A stretch of 64,000 bases of DNA from Zoogloea sp. LCSB751 (GTDB lineage: Bacteria; Pseudomonadota; Gammaproteobacteria; Burkholderiales; Rhodocyclaceae): NCBI RefSeq assembly GCF_002028455.1, contig NZ_MWUM01000021.1, positions 1 through 64,000 on the forward strand. Reading direction: 5' to 3'. Below the pieces are notes generated by a model that saw only the letters and a list, made by a program, of their open reading frames with translations, made no database searches and was not told the DNA's origin. Positions 40,442 to 48,939 of this stretch are shown here, piece after piece. Positions within the stretch are counted from its first letter, which is position 1; each line of letters opens with the position of its first letter. A program made the position numbers and the translations under genes.

Positions 40442-41620
40442 ATGTCTTTCGAAGCCCCTTCCACCGCCGCGCCGGGCGAGACCCTCGATGCCGAGCGCGC
40501 CCTCAAGGCCCAGCAGGCGACCTGGGTCAGCGTAGCCGTCAACGTCGTGCTGACGGTTCTGCAGATCACTGTCGGCCTGTTCTCCCATGCTCAAAGCCTG
40601 GTGGCCGACGGCATGCACACCCTGTCCGACCTGCTCGGCGACTTTCTCGTGATGTTTGCCAGCCGTCACGGCGCCAGTCCGGCCGACGAACTCCATCCCT
40701 ATGGCCACGGACGCTACGAGACGGCCGCGTCGCTGGTGTTGGGGTTGATCCTGGCTGGCGTCGGGGCGGGCTTTCTGCTCACTGCCGCCGGGCGCCTGCA
40801 GAGCCTGGAAGTGTTGCCTGAACTGCATCCGATGGCCTTGTGGATGGCTTTGCTGACGCTGGCCGGCAAGGAAGGCCTGTTCCGCTACATGCTCGCGGTG
40901 GCCCAGCGCCTGCGCTCGCCGATGCTGGTGGCCAACGCCTGGCATGCGCGGGCGGATGCCGCCTCGTCGCTGGTGGTGGCGGTGGGCATCGGCGGCAGCC
41001 TGCTCGGCTACCGTTTCCTCGAGCCCCTCGGTGCTGCCTTGGTGGGCTTCATGATCCTGCGTATGGGGGCGATGCTCGGCTACGAGGCGCTGCGGGAACT
41101 CATCGATACTGGCGTGCCTCCCGATGAGGTGGCCAAGATCCGCGCGACGGTGACCGGGACGCCCGGCGTGCTTGATGTTCATGAGTTGCGCACTCGCCGC
41201 ATGGCCCATCGGGTGCTGGTGGATGCGCACGTTCGTGTCGATGCGCGGATCAGCGTGTCGGAGGGGCATCGGATTGCCGAGTTGGCCCGTCACCGGGTGC
41301 GCAGCCGTCATGAGGACGTGCTCGACGTGCTGGTGCATGTGGATACAGAGGAAGATCAGATCGCTGCAGTGGGGCGCACGCTGCCCGGCCGAGAGGTGCT
41401 GGTTAGCGAACTGGAGACCTTGCTCGGCGATGTGCCGCAGGCTGCGCCAGCTGTCTTCCACTATGTTGGCGAGCGGGTTGAGGCCGAGGTGTATCTGCCT
41501 TTCGAGTGGTGTGCGGACGCCGATCGGCTGGCGTCCCTGCAGCAGCGGCTGCGGGATTACTGCAATGGTGCATCGTCCCACTGGGGGCGGATCGCGCTAC
41601 TCTGCAAAATTGCACCATAA
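40442..41620 (+). CDS. Cation diffusion facilitator (metal efflux) protein
   Basis: 392 residues. About six membrane helices lie in 25-215. Metal-binding residues are in S-L-V-A-D-G-M-H-T-L-S-D-L-L-G-D and the later N-A-W-H-A-R-A-D-A-A-S-S (H-x3-D). The H-P-Y-G-H-G-R-Y-E-T loop is typical. The cytoplasmic C-terminal region (about 220-392) is longer than usual and seems to contain an additional regulatory domain after the ferredoxin-like fold. It exports Zn, Fe, Co or Mn; the metal is not predictable. The last codons lie inside an NtrC-type site of the next gene. Confidence 0.92.
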   Translation: MSFEAPSTAAPGETLDAERALKAQQATWVSVAVNVVLTVLQITVGLFSHAQSLVADGMHTLSDLLGDFLVMFASRHGASPADELHPYGHGRYETAASLVLGLILAGVGAGFLLTAAGRLQSLEVLPELHPMALWMALLTLAGKEGLFRYMLAVAQRLRSPMLVANAWHARADAASSLVVAVGIGGSLLGYRFLEPLGAALVGFMILRMGAMLGYEALRELIDTGVPPDEVAKIRATVTGTPGVLDVHELRTRRMAHRVLVDAHVRVDARISVSEGHRIAELARHRVRSRHEDVLDVLVHVDTEEDQIAAVGRTLPGREVLVSELETLLGDVPQAAPAVFHYVGERVEAEVYLPFEWCADADRLASLQQRLRDYCNGASSHWGRIALLCKIAP

Positions 41621-41628
41621 TAGTGCCA
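41611..41628 (+). promoter_or_regulatory. NtrC-type enhancer site 1 upstream of glnA
   Basis: TGCACCATAATAGTGCCA matches the NtrC dyad GCACC-N5-GGTGC with one mismatch. It overlaps the stop codon of the cation efflux gene. Its centre is about 127 bases upstream of the predicted glnA transcription start. Confidence 0.75.
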
Positions 41629-41640
41629 CATTTGTACTTA

Positions 41641-41658
41641 TGCACTTTTGTGGTGCGA
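41641..41658 (+). promoter_or_regulatory. NtrC-type enhancer site 2 upstream of glnA
   Basis: TGCACTTTTGTGGTGCGA, again one mismatch from the NtrC dyad. It lies exactly 30 bases (about three helical turns) after site 1, so both face the same side of the helix as in enterobacterial glnA. Confidence 0.75.
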
Positions 41659-41719
41659 GTTTTTTTAAGAGCCCTGCGCATTAGCCTTGTGGCACAATGA
41701 AGTGTTTTCAATCGCGCAC

Positions 41720-41735
41720 TGGCACGCTTGCTGCT
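41720..41735 (+). promoter_or_regulatory. Sigma-54 promoter of glnA
   Basis: TGGCACGCTTGCTGCT: the -24 part TGGCACG is a full match, and the GC of -12 lies at the required distance (10 bases between GG and GC). Transcription would start near 41746, giving a 5' leader of about 72 bases. Confidence 0.8.
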
Positions 41736-41817
41736 TGTTGGTTTCGCCGACTGAATTGTCGTAATAATTGACCTTTATCCACTGCGCAGCAGCTTCAACC
41801 CGTTAGGAGTGAGTTAT

Positions 41818-43227
41818 ATGACCCCGCAAGACGTCATGAAGATCGTCCAGGAGAACGAAGTCAAGTTCGTCGACTTCCGCTTCACCGACACCAAGGGCAA
41901 GGAACAGCACGTCGGCGTGCCCATCAGTGCTTTCGATGAAGACAAGTTCGAAAGCGGTCATGCCTTTGACGGTTCCTCCATCGCGGGCTGGAAGGGTATT
42001 CAGGCCTCCGACATGCTGCTGATGCCGGATCCCAACACCGCCTACATCGACCCGTTCTTCGACGAGACCACCCTGGTCCTGACCTGTGATGTGATCGATC
42101 CGGCCGACGGCAAGGGCTACGACCGCGATCCGCGCTCCATCGCCAATCGCGCCGAGGCTTACCTGAAGTCCTCCGGTATCGGCGACACCGCCTTCTTTGG
42201 CCCCGAACCCGAATTCTTCATCTTCGACTCCGTCGAGTGGAAGGTTGGCATGTCCGGCGCCTACCACAAGATCTTCTCCGAAGAAGCCGCTTGGTCGTCT
42301 GATGAGAAGTTCGAAGGTGGCAACACCGGCTACCGTCCCGCTGTAAAGGGCGGCTACTTCCCGGTTCCCCCGGTCGATTCCTTCAACGACATGCGTGCCG
42401 CCATGTGTCTGGCCCTCGAAGCCTGCGGCGTGCCGGTTGAAGTGCATCACCACGAAGTGGCTACTGCTGGTCAGAACGAAATCGGCACCAAGTTCAACAC
42501 CCTGGTGCGTCGTGCCGACCAGACCCAGATCACCAAGTACATCGTCCAGAACGTCGCCCACCAGTACGGCAAGACCGCGACCTTCATGCCGAAGCCCATC
42601 GTTGGCGACAACGGTTCCGGTATGCACGTGCACCAGTCCATCTGGAAGGACGGCAAGAACCTGTTCGCTGGCAACGGCTACGCTGGCCTGTCCGAGACCG
42701 CCCTGTACTACATCGGCGGCATCATCAAGCATGCTCGTGCCCTGAACGCGATCACTAACCCGCTGACCAACTCCTACAAGCGTCTGGTTCCGCACTACGA
42801 AGCGCCGGTCAAACTGGCCTATTCCGCCAAGAACCGTTCCGCTTCCATCCGTATCCCGTTCGTTAACAGCGAAAAAGCTCGCCGTATCGAGACCCGCTTC
42901 CCGGATCCGGGTGCCAACCCCTACCTGTGCTTCGCCGCGCTGATGATGGCCGGCCTCGACGGTATCCAGAACAAGATCCACCCGGGCGACCCCGCCGACA
43001 AGAACTTGTACGACCTGCCGCCGGAAGAAGACGCGCTCATCCCGACCGTCTGCTCCAGCCTCGAACAGGCTCTGGAAGCCCTGGACAAGGACCGCGAGTT
43101 CCTGACCCGTGGTGGCGTGTTCAGCAATGACTTCATCGACTCCTTTATCGCCCTCAAGAGTGAAGAAGTGAACCGTCTGCGCGTCGAAGTGCACCCGGTC
43201 GAGTTCGAGATGTACTACGCCATCTGA
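41818..43227 (+). CDS. glnA: Glutamine synthetase type I
   Basis: 469 residues. It makes glutamine from glutamate and ammonia and is a dodecamer. Family features are F-D-G-S-S-I-A-G-W near 52-60, the metal/ATP region G-P-E-P-E-F-F-I-F, H-V-H-Q-S-I-W, and N-R-S-A-S-I-R-I-P. The adenylylation tyrosine is Y398 in K-N-L-Y-D-L-P-P-E-E, so control by GlnE is expected. ATG 41818 has AGGAG 8 bases upstream; GTG 41809 overlaps that RBS and was rejected. Codon use is strongly biased, as for a highly expressed gene. Expression is under NtrC and sigma-54, and it ends in a terminator at 43276. Confidence 0.98.
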   Translation: MTPQDVMKIVQENEVKFVDFRFTDTKGKEQHVGVPISAFDEDKFESGHAFDGSSIAGWKGIQASDMLLMPDPNTAYIDPFFDETTLVLTCDVIDPADGKGYDRDPRSIANRAEAYLKSSGIGDTAFFGPEPEFFIFDSVEWKVGMSGAYHKIFSEEAAWSSDEKFEGGNTGYRPAVKGGYFPVPPVDSFNDMRAAMCLALEACGVPVEVHHHEVATAGQNEIGTKFNTLVRRADQTQITKYIVQNVAHQYGKTATFMPKPIVGDNGSGMHVHQSIWKDGKNLFAGNGYAGLSETALYYIGGIIKHARALNAITNPLTNSYKRLVPHYEAPVKLAYSAKNRSASIRIPFVNSEKARRIETRFPDPGANPYLCFAALMMAGLDGIQNKIHPGDPADKNLYDLPPEEDALIPTVCSSLEQALEALDKDREFLTRGGVFSNDFIDSFIALKSEEVNRLRVEVHPVEFEMYYAI

Positions 43228-43275
43228 TCTCCGGATCGGAGCCGGTCAGCGTGCTGGCCGGCTCGTGCGTTGAAG

Positions 43276-43303
43276 AAGGACGGGATTGCTCCCGTCCTTT
43301 TTT
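43276..43303 (+). terminator. Rho-independent terminator of glnA
   Basis: Stem AAGGACGGGA/TCCCGTCCTT with loop TTGC, followed by a T-run. A second, GC-rich hairpin (about 43236-43263) precedes it. Confidence 0.95.
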
Positions 43304-43382
43304 GTTTTTGGATCATGTGTTTGTATTTGCTCCGCCCGGCCCCTAAACTAGCTCCCGCTTCTGGTTTTCACCTGTGCCACCG

Positions 43383-43850
43383 ATGAGTCTACGAATAACT
43401 TTGGTTCTGGCTGCGTTGTTGTGTTCGCCGCTGGTGCGTGCCGATATCTTCAAGTGTGTCGATGAAGCGGGGCATGTGACCTATACCAATAGCAAGACCT
43501 CTTCCAAAGGGTGCAGCGTGCTGGCCCGCGATCAGGCCGTGTCGTCGGTGTCGGGGGGAGGGCGTCCCGCAGTCCCTGCGCCGTCTTCGGGTGGGGCGGC
43601 CGGTGGTTCGGGTGGATTTCCGCGAGTGGATGTAGGGACACAGAAGGCGCGCGATTCGGATCGCCGCCGTATCCTGGAAGAAGAGCTGCATTCGGAGCAG
43701 GGTGCTCTCGATGCCGCCAACCGGCAACTGGCCGAGCAGGATGGCGCGCGTCGTGGTAGTGGTGATCGACAGCCGCCGCTGCGGGACAAGGTCCAGTTGC
43801 ATGAGCGCAATATTGAGGCGCTGAAGCGCGAGATCTCCAATCTGCGCTGA
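43383..43850 (+). CDS. DUF4124-domain exported protein
   Basis: 155 residues. A signal peptide (1-20, ending L-V-R-A-D) is followed by a DUF4124 module (21-50): I-F-K-C-V-D-E-A-G-H-V-T-Y-T-N-S-K, with two Cys likely to pair. The middle is a Gly/Ser/Pro linker (55-85). The end is an Arg/Glu/Gln-rich coiled coil (95-155). ATG 43383 is preferred to GTG 43374 because it starts the signal peptide; the RBS is weak. Such proteins are periplasmic and of unknown function. The place between glnA and ntrB is common in Rhodocyclales, by my recollection. Confidence 0.85.
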   Translation: MSLRITLVLAALLCSPLVRADIFKCVDEAGHVTYTNSKTSSKGCSVLARDQAVSSVSGGGRPAVPAPSSGGAAGGSGGFPRVDVGTQKARDSDRRRILEEELHSEQGALDAANRQLAEQDGARRGSGDRQPPLRDKVQLHERNIEALKREISNLR

Positions 43851-43920
43851 GTTCAGGATGGGGCGAGGGGAGCCGAATGCAGTATGCTCGCCTGGTCTGC
43901 TTCTTGCATTGGGCCCTCGT

Positions 43921-44994
43921 ATGCAAAACGATCAGCTCGACACAACGCCCCCCGCCTTTGCCGGTCTGGAGTTGCTGTCCTCGGCAGTAGTCCTGATTGA
44001 CGACGAATTCGTGGTCCGTTACCTCAATCCGGGGGCGGAGAACTTGTTCGCGGTCAGCAGTCGGAAGATCGTTGGTTTCTCCCTGCGGCGCCTGCTCGGT
44101 GAGCCCGCCGGGCTCGACGGCGCGTTGAACAACGTGTTGCGCGATAACTGGAGTTATACCGGGCACAATCTGACGGTCAGCCGCCCCGGAATGGTGGCCC
44201 TGCACCTGGATTGCACCGTCACGCCGGTCGAGGCGGCCGATGCGCGACTCCTTCTGGAGTTTCGGCCAATGGACGCGCACCTGAAAGTGGCGCGCGAAGA
44301 GCAGCTTGCGCACCAGCAGCAGGCAAATCGAGAGTTGATCCGCAATCTGGCCCACGAGATCAAGAACCCCCTCGGTGGCATTCGCGGTTCGGCCCAGTTG
44401 CTGGAGCGGGAACTGGACGATCCCCAGTTGAGGGAATACACCCAGGTCATCATCGCCGAGGCGGATCGCCTGCAGGATCTGATGAACCGCCTGCTTACGT
44501 CGCACCGGATGATGCAGCCGTCGCAGCTGAATCCGCATGACGTGCTGGAGCGGGTCCGGCGCCTGATTCTGGCGGAGTTTCCGTCGGTTGAGGTGCGCCG
44601 CGATTACGACACCAGCCTACCCTATATTACCGGTGACCGGGAGCAGCTGATCCAGGCCATTCTGAACATCGCCCGCAATGCGGCTCAGGCGATGCAGGGG
44701 GAAGGGGAGATCGTCTTGCGTACCCGCGCGGCCCGGCAGATCACGCTGGCCAAGCGCCGCTTCAAGTTGGCATTGCAGTTGCAAGTCATCGATAACGGGC
44801 CTGGCGTGCCGGAGGAGATTCGCGACAAGATCTTTTACCCGCTGGTTTCCGGGCGCGAGAACGGCAGCGGGCTGGGGCTCTCGCTGGCGCAGAGCTTCAT
44901 CGATCAGCACCAGGGCGCCATCGATGTGGACTCCCGTCCGGGGCGTACCTGTTTTACCGTTTTCCTGCCCATTACGCGGGAAGCGGATGGCTAG
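43921..44994 (+). CDS. ntrB: Nitrogen regulation sensor kinase NtrB
   Basis: 357 residues, cytoplasmic. A PAS domain (about 15-120) is followed by the H box N-L-A-H-E-I-K-N-P-L-G-G with H145, then the ATPase with N box I-L-N-I-A-R-N-A-A-Q-A and G boxes D-N-G-P-G-V-P and G-S-G-L-G-L-S-L-A. NtrB phosphorylates NtrC under nitrogen limitation and dephosphorylates it when PII signals excess. ATG 43921 is the start; upstream in-frame codons lack a RBS. It is followed by ntrC after 84 bases. Confidence 0.95.
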   Translation: MQNDQLDTTPPAFAGLELLSSAVVLIDDEFVVRYLNPGAENLFAVSSRKIVGFSLRRLLGEPAGLDGALNNVLRDNWSYTGHNLTVSRPGMVALHLDCTVTPVEAADARLLLEFRPMDAHLKVAREEQLAHQQQANRELIRNLAHEIKNPLGGIRGSAQLLERELDDPQLREYTQVIIAEADRLQDLMNRLLTSHRMMQPSQLNPHDVLERVRRLILAEFPSVEVRRDYDTSLPYITGDREQLIQAILNIARNAAQAMQGEGEIVLRTRAARQITLAKRRFKLALQLQVIDNGPGVPEEIRDKIFYPLVSGRENGSGLGLSLAQSFIDQHQGAIDVDSRPGRTCFTVFLPITREADG

Positions 44995-45009
44995 GATTTG
45001 TATAGTCGA

Positions 45010-45026
45010 TGCACCTTAATGGTGCG
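45010..45026 (+). promoter_or_regulatory. Perfect NtrC-type dyad between ntrB and ntrC
   Basis: TGCACCTTAATGGTGCG contains GCACC-N5-GGTGC without mismatch, 54-69 bases before the ntrC start and just after the ntrB stop. It may allow NtrC to repress or tune its own gene. No sigma-54 promoter is seen next to it. Confidence 0.7.
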
Positions 45027-45078
45027 TGAATCGTGAGGCAGAGTACTGCCGTGTTTCACTCTTGTGCGTGTGAATGAT

Positions 45079-46485
45079 ATGAATGCAGCCGTCTGGATAG
45101 TTGATGATGACCGCTCGATCCGTTGGGTGCTCGAAAAGGCCCTGGCTCGGGAGGAGATTCCGTACAAGAGTTTCGGTACTGCCGGTGAAGTGATGTCGGC
45201 GCTGGAGGGGGCATCCCAGCCGCCGCGGGTGTTGTTGTCGGACATCCGGATGCCGGGTGAGTCGGGTCTGGCCCTGCTGAGCAAGGTCAAGGCACGTTTC
45301 CCGCACATGCCGGTCATCATCATGACCGCCTACTCCGACCTGGATAGCGCCGTGGCGGCCTTCCAGGGGGGCGCCTTCGAATATCTGCCCAAGCCCTTCG
45401 ATGTGGATCAGGCCGTTGAGCTGGTGCGTCGTGCCATCGACGAGAGCGCGCATCAGGCCGGCACCGAGGAGGTGCTCAGCGCGGTACCCGAGATCCTTGG
45501 TCAGGCACCGGCAATGCAGGAGGTCTTTCGCGCCATCGGACGTCTGTCCCAGTCCCACGCGACGGTGCTCATCAACGGCGAGTCGGGTACCGGCAAAGAA
45601 CTGGTGGCGCGAGCACTGCATCGGCACAGTCCGCGTCGGGACGCCCCCTTCATCGCGATCAATACCGCGGCGATTCCGCGGGATCTGCTCGAATCCGAAC
45701 TGTTCGGTCACGAGCGGGGGGCCTTCACCGGTGCCCAGACCATGCGCCGCGGGCGTTTCGAGCAGGCGGAAGGCGGAACGCTGTTCCTCGATGAAATCGG
45801 CGACATGCCGGCCGAGCTGCAGACGCGGCTGCTGCGCGTGCTGTCCGACGGCAACTTCTACCGGGTTGGCGGGCATCAGCCGATCAAGGCCAACGTGCGG
45901 GTCATCGCAGCCACTCACCAGAACATGGAGGACCGCGTCCGCCAGGGCCTGTTCCGCGAAGACCTTTTTCATCGCCTGAACGTGATCCGGCTGCGCCTGC
46001 CGCCGCTGCGCGAACGGCGCGAGGACATCCCGCCACTGGCGAAGCACTTCATCGCCCTGTCGGCGCAGGAGTTGGGCGTCGAGGCCAAGCGCCTGTCCGA
46101 TGCGACCCTGAAATATCTGCAGAGTCTCGACTTTCCCGGCAACGTGCGTCAGCTGGAAAACCTGTGCCACTGGCTGACCGTGATGGCGCCGGGCCAGACT
46201 GTCGAAGTTGCCGATCTGCCTCCCGAACTGAAGGATCAACCGACCCGCGAGCTGCCCGCCAACTGGGGCGATGCCCTGATGGCGGAGGCGGATCGGGCGC
46301 TGGCCCAGAACCCGGGCGAGGTCTTCGACCGCCTCAGTCGGGACTTCGAGCGCATCCTGATCCGCCGGGCGCTGGCGGCCACCGGTGGGCGCCGGATAGA
46401 GGCGGCCCAGCTGCTGGGTATCGGGCGCAATACGATCACCCGCAAGATCCAGGAGCTGGGGCTCGAAGAGCCCGATCACGCCTGA
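45079..46485 (+). CDS. ntrC: Nitrogen regulation response regulator NtrC
   Basis: 468 residues. The receiver (1-120) has phospho-acceptor D55 (L-S-D-I-R-M-P-G). The AAA+ domain (about 140-380) has Walker A G-E-S-G-T-G-K-E, the sigma-54 contact loop G-A-F-T-G-A-Q and Walker B L-F-L-D-E-I-G-D. The Fis-type helix-turn-helix at the C-terminus reads G-R-R-I-E-A-A-Q-L-L-G-I-G-R-N-T. ATG 45079 is chosen; GTG 45064 would add five residues. It activates glnA and other nitrogen genes from the sites described. Confidence 0.96.
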   Translation: MNAAVWIVDDDRSIRWVLEKALAREEIPYKSFGTAGEVMSALEGASQPPRVLLSDIRMPGESGLALLSKVKARFPHMPVIIMTAYSDLDSAVAAFQGGAFEYLPKPFDVDQAVELVRRAIDESAHQAGTEEVLSAVPEILGQAPAMQEVFRAIGRLSQSHATVLINGESGTGKELVARALHRHSPRRDAPFIAINTAAIPRDLLESELFGHERGAFTGAQTMRRGRFEQAEGGTLFLDEIGDMPAELQTRLLRVLSDGNFYRVGGHQPIKANVRVIAATHQNMEDRVRQGLFREDLFHRLNVIRLRLPPLRERREDIPPLAKHFIALSAQELGVEAKRLSDATLKYLQSLDFPGNVRQLENLCHWLTVMAPGQTVEVADLPPELKDQPTRELPANWGDALMAEADRALAQNPGEVFDRLSRDFERILIRRALAATGGRRIEAAQLLGIGRNTITRKIQELGLEEPDHA

Positions 46486-46644
46486 GCAGGCAGGAGCGCA
46501 GTGCGCGACGGGTCGGACTCTGCCTGCCGGGGGCTTGTCGCCGCTCCGGCAGGGCGGCTGCGCCGGCTGCAGGTACTTCGTTTCTCAGCTTTCCTGCCTT
46601 GGCTCATAATGACCGGCTTGTTTTCAACTGCCGGGTAGTGATCC

Positions 46645-47448
46645 TTGGACCATTCAGCTTACGAGGCCCTCGACGGGGCAGAGGTGGCGGCCGCCCTCGG
46701 GGGCGATGCCGTCGGGTTTTCCGTGGTGCTCCTGCCGGAGTGCGATTCCACCAACAGCCGCTTGCTGGCCGACCCTCCGCCGGATGATGGGCGCGTGCAC
46801 GTGCTGGCCACCGACTTGCAGACGGCCGGCCGTGGTCGCCGTGGCCGGGTCTGGCAGTCGTGGCCCGGCGCCAGCCTGACCTTCTCGGCCCTGTGGCGTT
46901 TTGCGCCGGGGGCACCGGTTCCTGCCGGGCTTTCCTTGGTCGCGGGGCTTGCTCTGGCGCGTGCGCTGGAGGATCTGGGCGTACAGGGCGTGCAGCTCAA
47001 GTGGCCCAATGATGTCCTGATCCATGGCCGCAAGCTGGCGGGTATTCTGGTGGAGTTGCTGCCGGGGCGCGGTAGAACGCCGGCCGCCGTGATCGGGATC
47101 GGCATCAACCGGCGCCTGCCGCCGGATGCCGGTGTCGACTATCCGACCGGGGTGACCGATCTGGCAGACTGCCTGAGTCAGCCACCGGGGCCGGGCCGGT
47201 TGCTCGGCCTGGTGCTGGTTCAACTCAATCGCCTGCTCGACATCTATGCCGCGGCTGGCTTTGGCGCACTGCGTGGTGCCTGGCAGCAGCGCAACGCATT
47301 TGCCGATCTGCCGGTGCGCATTCTCGGGGAAGCCGAGGAGCTGGCGGGAATCTGCGTGGGCGTGGACGAGGACGGAGCCTTGCTGTTGCAGACCGCCGGT
47401 GGTGTGCGCCGGGTGTTGTCGGGTGACGTGTCCCTGAGGGTGGTCTGA
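46645..47448 (+). CDS. birA: Biotin--[acetyl-CoA carboxylase] ligase
   Basis: 267 residues. It joins biotin to the carrier subunit of acetyl-CoA carboxylase. The biotinyl-AMP loop G-R-G-R-R-G-R-V-W, K-W-P-N-D-V-L and G-I-G-I-N are intact, and the C-terminal SH3-like domain (about 220-267) is present. There is no N-terminal repressor helix-turn-helix, so it is a monofunctional ligase. The start appears to be TTG 46645, since a stop lies two codons upstream; a later start near residue 14 is possible. It overlaps coaX by one base. Confidence 0.93.
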   Translation: MDHSAYEALDGAEVAAALGGDAVGFSVVLLPECDSTNSRLLADPPPDDGRVHVLATDLQTAGRGRRGRVWQSWPGASLTFSALWRFAPGAPVPAGLSLVAGLALARALEDLGVQGVQLKWPNDVLIHGRKLAGILVELLPGRGRTPAAVIGIGINRRLPPDAGVDYPTGVTDLADCLSQPPGPGRLLGLVLVQLNRLLDIYAAAGFGALRGAWQQRNAFADLPVRILGEAEELAGICVGVDEDGALLLQTAGGVRRVLSGDVSLRVV

Positions 47449-48167
47449 TGGATCTGTTGCTTGACGTGGGCAACACCCGCCTCAAGTGGGGGCTTCATGA
47501 CGGCGTCGGCTGGCAGGGGCAAGGGGCTGTCCTGCTGAGCGCACTGGATGGCTTCCGTGATGTGCTGGCGGGTCTGGGGCCGATCCAGGGCATGCTGGGT
47601 GCCAATGTGGCGGGTGCAACGGTTGGCGGACGACTCGGCGCGATGCTGGAGGCCTGTGCGCTGAGGTCCGCGTGGATCCAGCCCTTGGCGGAAGGCTATG
47701 GTGTCGTCAATCGCTACGTGGAACCTGCCCGTCTCGGTGCAGACCGGTGGGCGGCACTCGTCGGAGCTCGCGCCCTGCATGATGGCGGAGCGCTGGTGGT
47801 GACCTCGGGGACGGCCACGACCGCCGATGTGCTCGACGCCGCTGGTGTCTTCCAGGGCGGCGTGATCCTGCCGGGGCTGGACCTGATGCGCCTGTCCCTG
47901 GCCCGCGACACCGCTCAGCTGCCCTATTCGGACGGTCGCTTCGTCACGGCTCCGCGGCGTACTGCGGATGCCATCGTCAGTGGCTGCCTGCAGGCCCAGC
48001 TGGGGGCCATCGAGCGCATGTTCCGCCTTGTTGGCGGCGAGCCAGGGGCGGTCTGCCTCCTCAATGGTGGCGCGGCGGCGACGCTGGCGCCGCACCTCGA
48101 ATGTCCGGTCCGGGTGGTGGACAACCTGGTTCTCGAGGGTCTGGCCCGCATGCGGGTGGTGGCCTGA
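47448..48167 (+). CDS. coaX: Type III pantothenate kinase
   Basis: 239 residues, ASKHA fold. It catalyses the first step of CoA synthesis. The P-loop-like D-V-G-N-T-R-L-K-W, the pantothenate motif G-A-D-R-W-A-A-L and the G-T-A-T-T stretch are present. The family is feedback-resistant and needs K+. The ATG overlaps the birA stop (TGATG). The birA-coaX pair is common in beta- and gammaproteobacteria. Confidence 0.94.
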   Translation: MDLLLDVGNTRLKWGLHDGVGWQGQGAVLLSALDGFRDVLAGLGPIQGMLGANVAGATVGGRLGAMLEACALRSAWIQPLAEGYGVVNRYVEPARLGADRWAALVGARALHDGGALVVTSGTATTADVLDAAGVFQGGVILPGLDLMRLSLARDTAQLPYSDGRFVTAPRRTADAIVSGCLQAQLGAIERMFRLVGGEPGAVCLLNGGAAATLAPHLECPVRVVDNLVLEGLARMRVVA

Positions 48168-48237
48168 AGTACCGCGCGGCGTTCCGCCAGACGGTGGTGC
48201 CTTTTCCGCGTGCGGCGGATACGTTAGTCTTGCGGAC

Positions 48238-48939
48238 ATGGTCCCACTGCGTGTGTTCGTCATCATCCTTCTGTTCGCCAATTTGCTCGCCCTGTCCTTG
48301 TGGAAGGGCTGGCTGGGTGGAGAGCTCCACCACGGGGAGCCGGAGCGGCTGAGCAACCAACTCAACCCGGACAGCATCCGCCTGGTTGGCGAGGAGCCGC
48401 GACCTCCGGTTCGTCGCACACCGGTGCCAGCGCCAGTGGTGGAGAGCAAGGTCGAGGAGGTGCCCATACAGGAAACCGTCGCGCCGCAGGCCTGCGTGAT
48501 CTTCAGTGGCCTGAGTGCCGATCAGACTCGGGAATTGTCGGCCCGCATCGCCAAGGCCGGCTCCGGGTTCAAATTGACCGAAGGGCGCGGGGAAGCGCCC
48601 TCGTCCTGGTGGGTGCACATTCCATCGCTGGGCAGCAAGGACGCGGCGGACAAGAAAGCGGCCGAGCTGCGCAAGCTGGGCATCGCTGATCTCTTCATCA
48701 TGCAGGAAGCCGGGCCGACCCAGTTCGCCATCTCCCTGGGCCTTTACAAGAGTGAAGTGGCAGCTGGTCGTCAGCTCGACGCCCTGAAGGAAAAGGGTGT
48801 GCGCAGTGCGCAGGTACTGGCGCGCGGAGGTGGTTCGTCCCGCCTCGAAGTGCGGGGTCCCAGCGACAGCCTGGCCACCGTGGTCAGCGATCTTTCCGAA
48901 CGCCTGCGCGGCGTCAATCGTCTTGAGTGCACGCCATGA
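48238..48939 (+). CDS. SPOR-domain inner-membrane protein
   Basis: 233 residues. One membrane helix (5-22) is followed by a Pro/Glu-rich linker (30-80) and a C-terminal region (about 85-225) with a SPOR fold: V-H-I-P-S-L-G-S-K-D-A-A-D-K-K-A-A-E-L and Q-F-A-I-S-L-G-L-Y-K-S-E. SPOR domains bind denuded glycan strands at the septum. ATG 48238 is the first start that gives the membrane helix. The stop overlaps coaE by 4 bases. Confidence 0.87.
   Translation: MVPLRVFVIILLFANLLALSLWKGWLGGELHHGEPERLSNQLNPDSIRLVGEEPRPPVRRTPVPAPVVESKVEEVPIQETVAPQACVIFSGLSADQTRELSARIAKAGSGFKLTEGRGEAPSSWWVHIPSLGSKDAADKKAAELRKLGIADLFIMQEAGPTQFAISLGLYKSEVAAGRQLDALKEKGVRSAQVLARGGGSSRLEVRGPSDSLATVVSDLSERLRGVNRLECTP

Noticed and set aside
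39926..41581. 551-codon minus-strand frame extending the rhodanese upstream
   Set aside because: The extra 398 residues lie opposite the cation efflux gene and resemble nothing; the rhodanese domain starts at about 40387.
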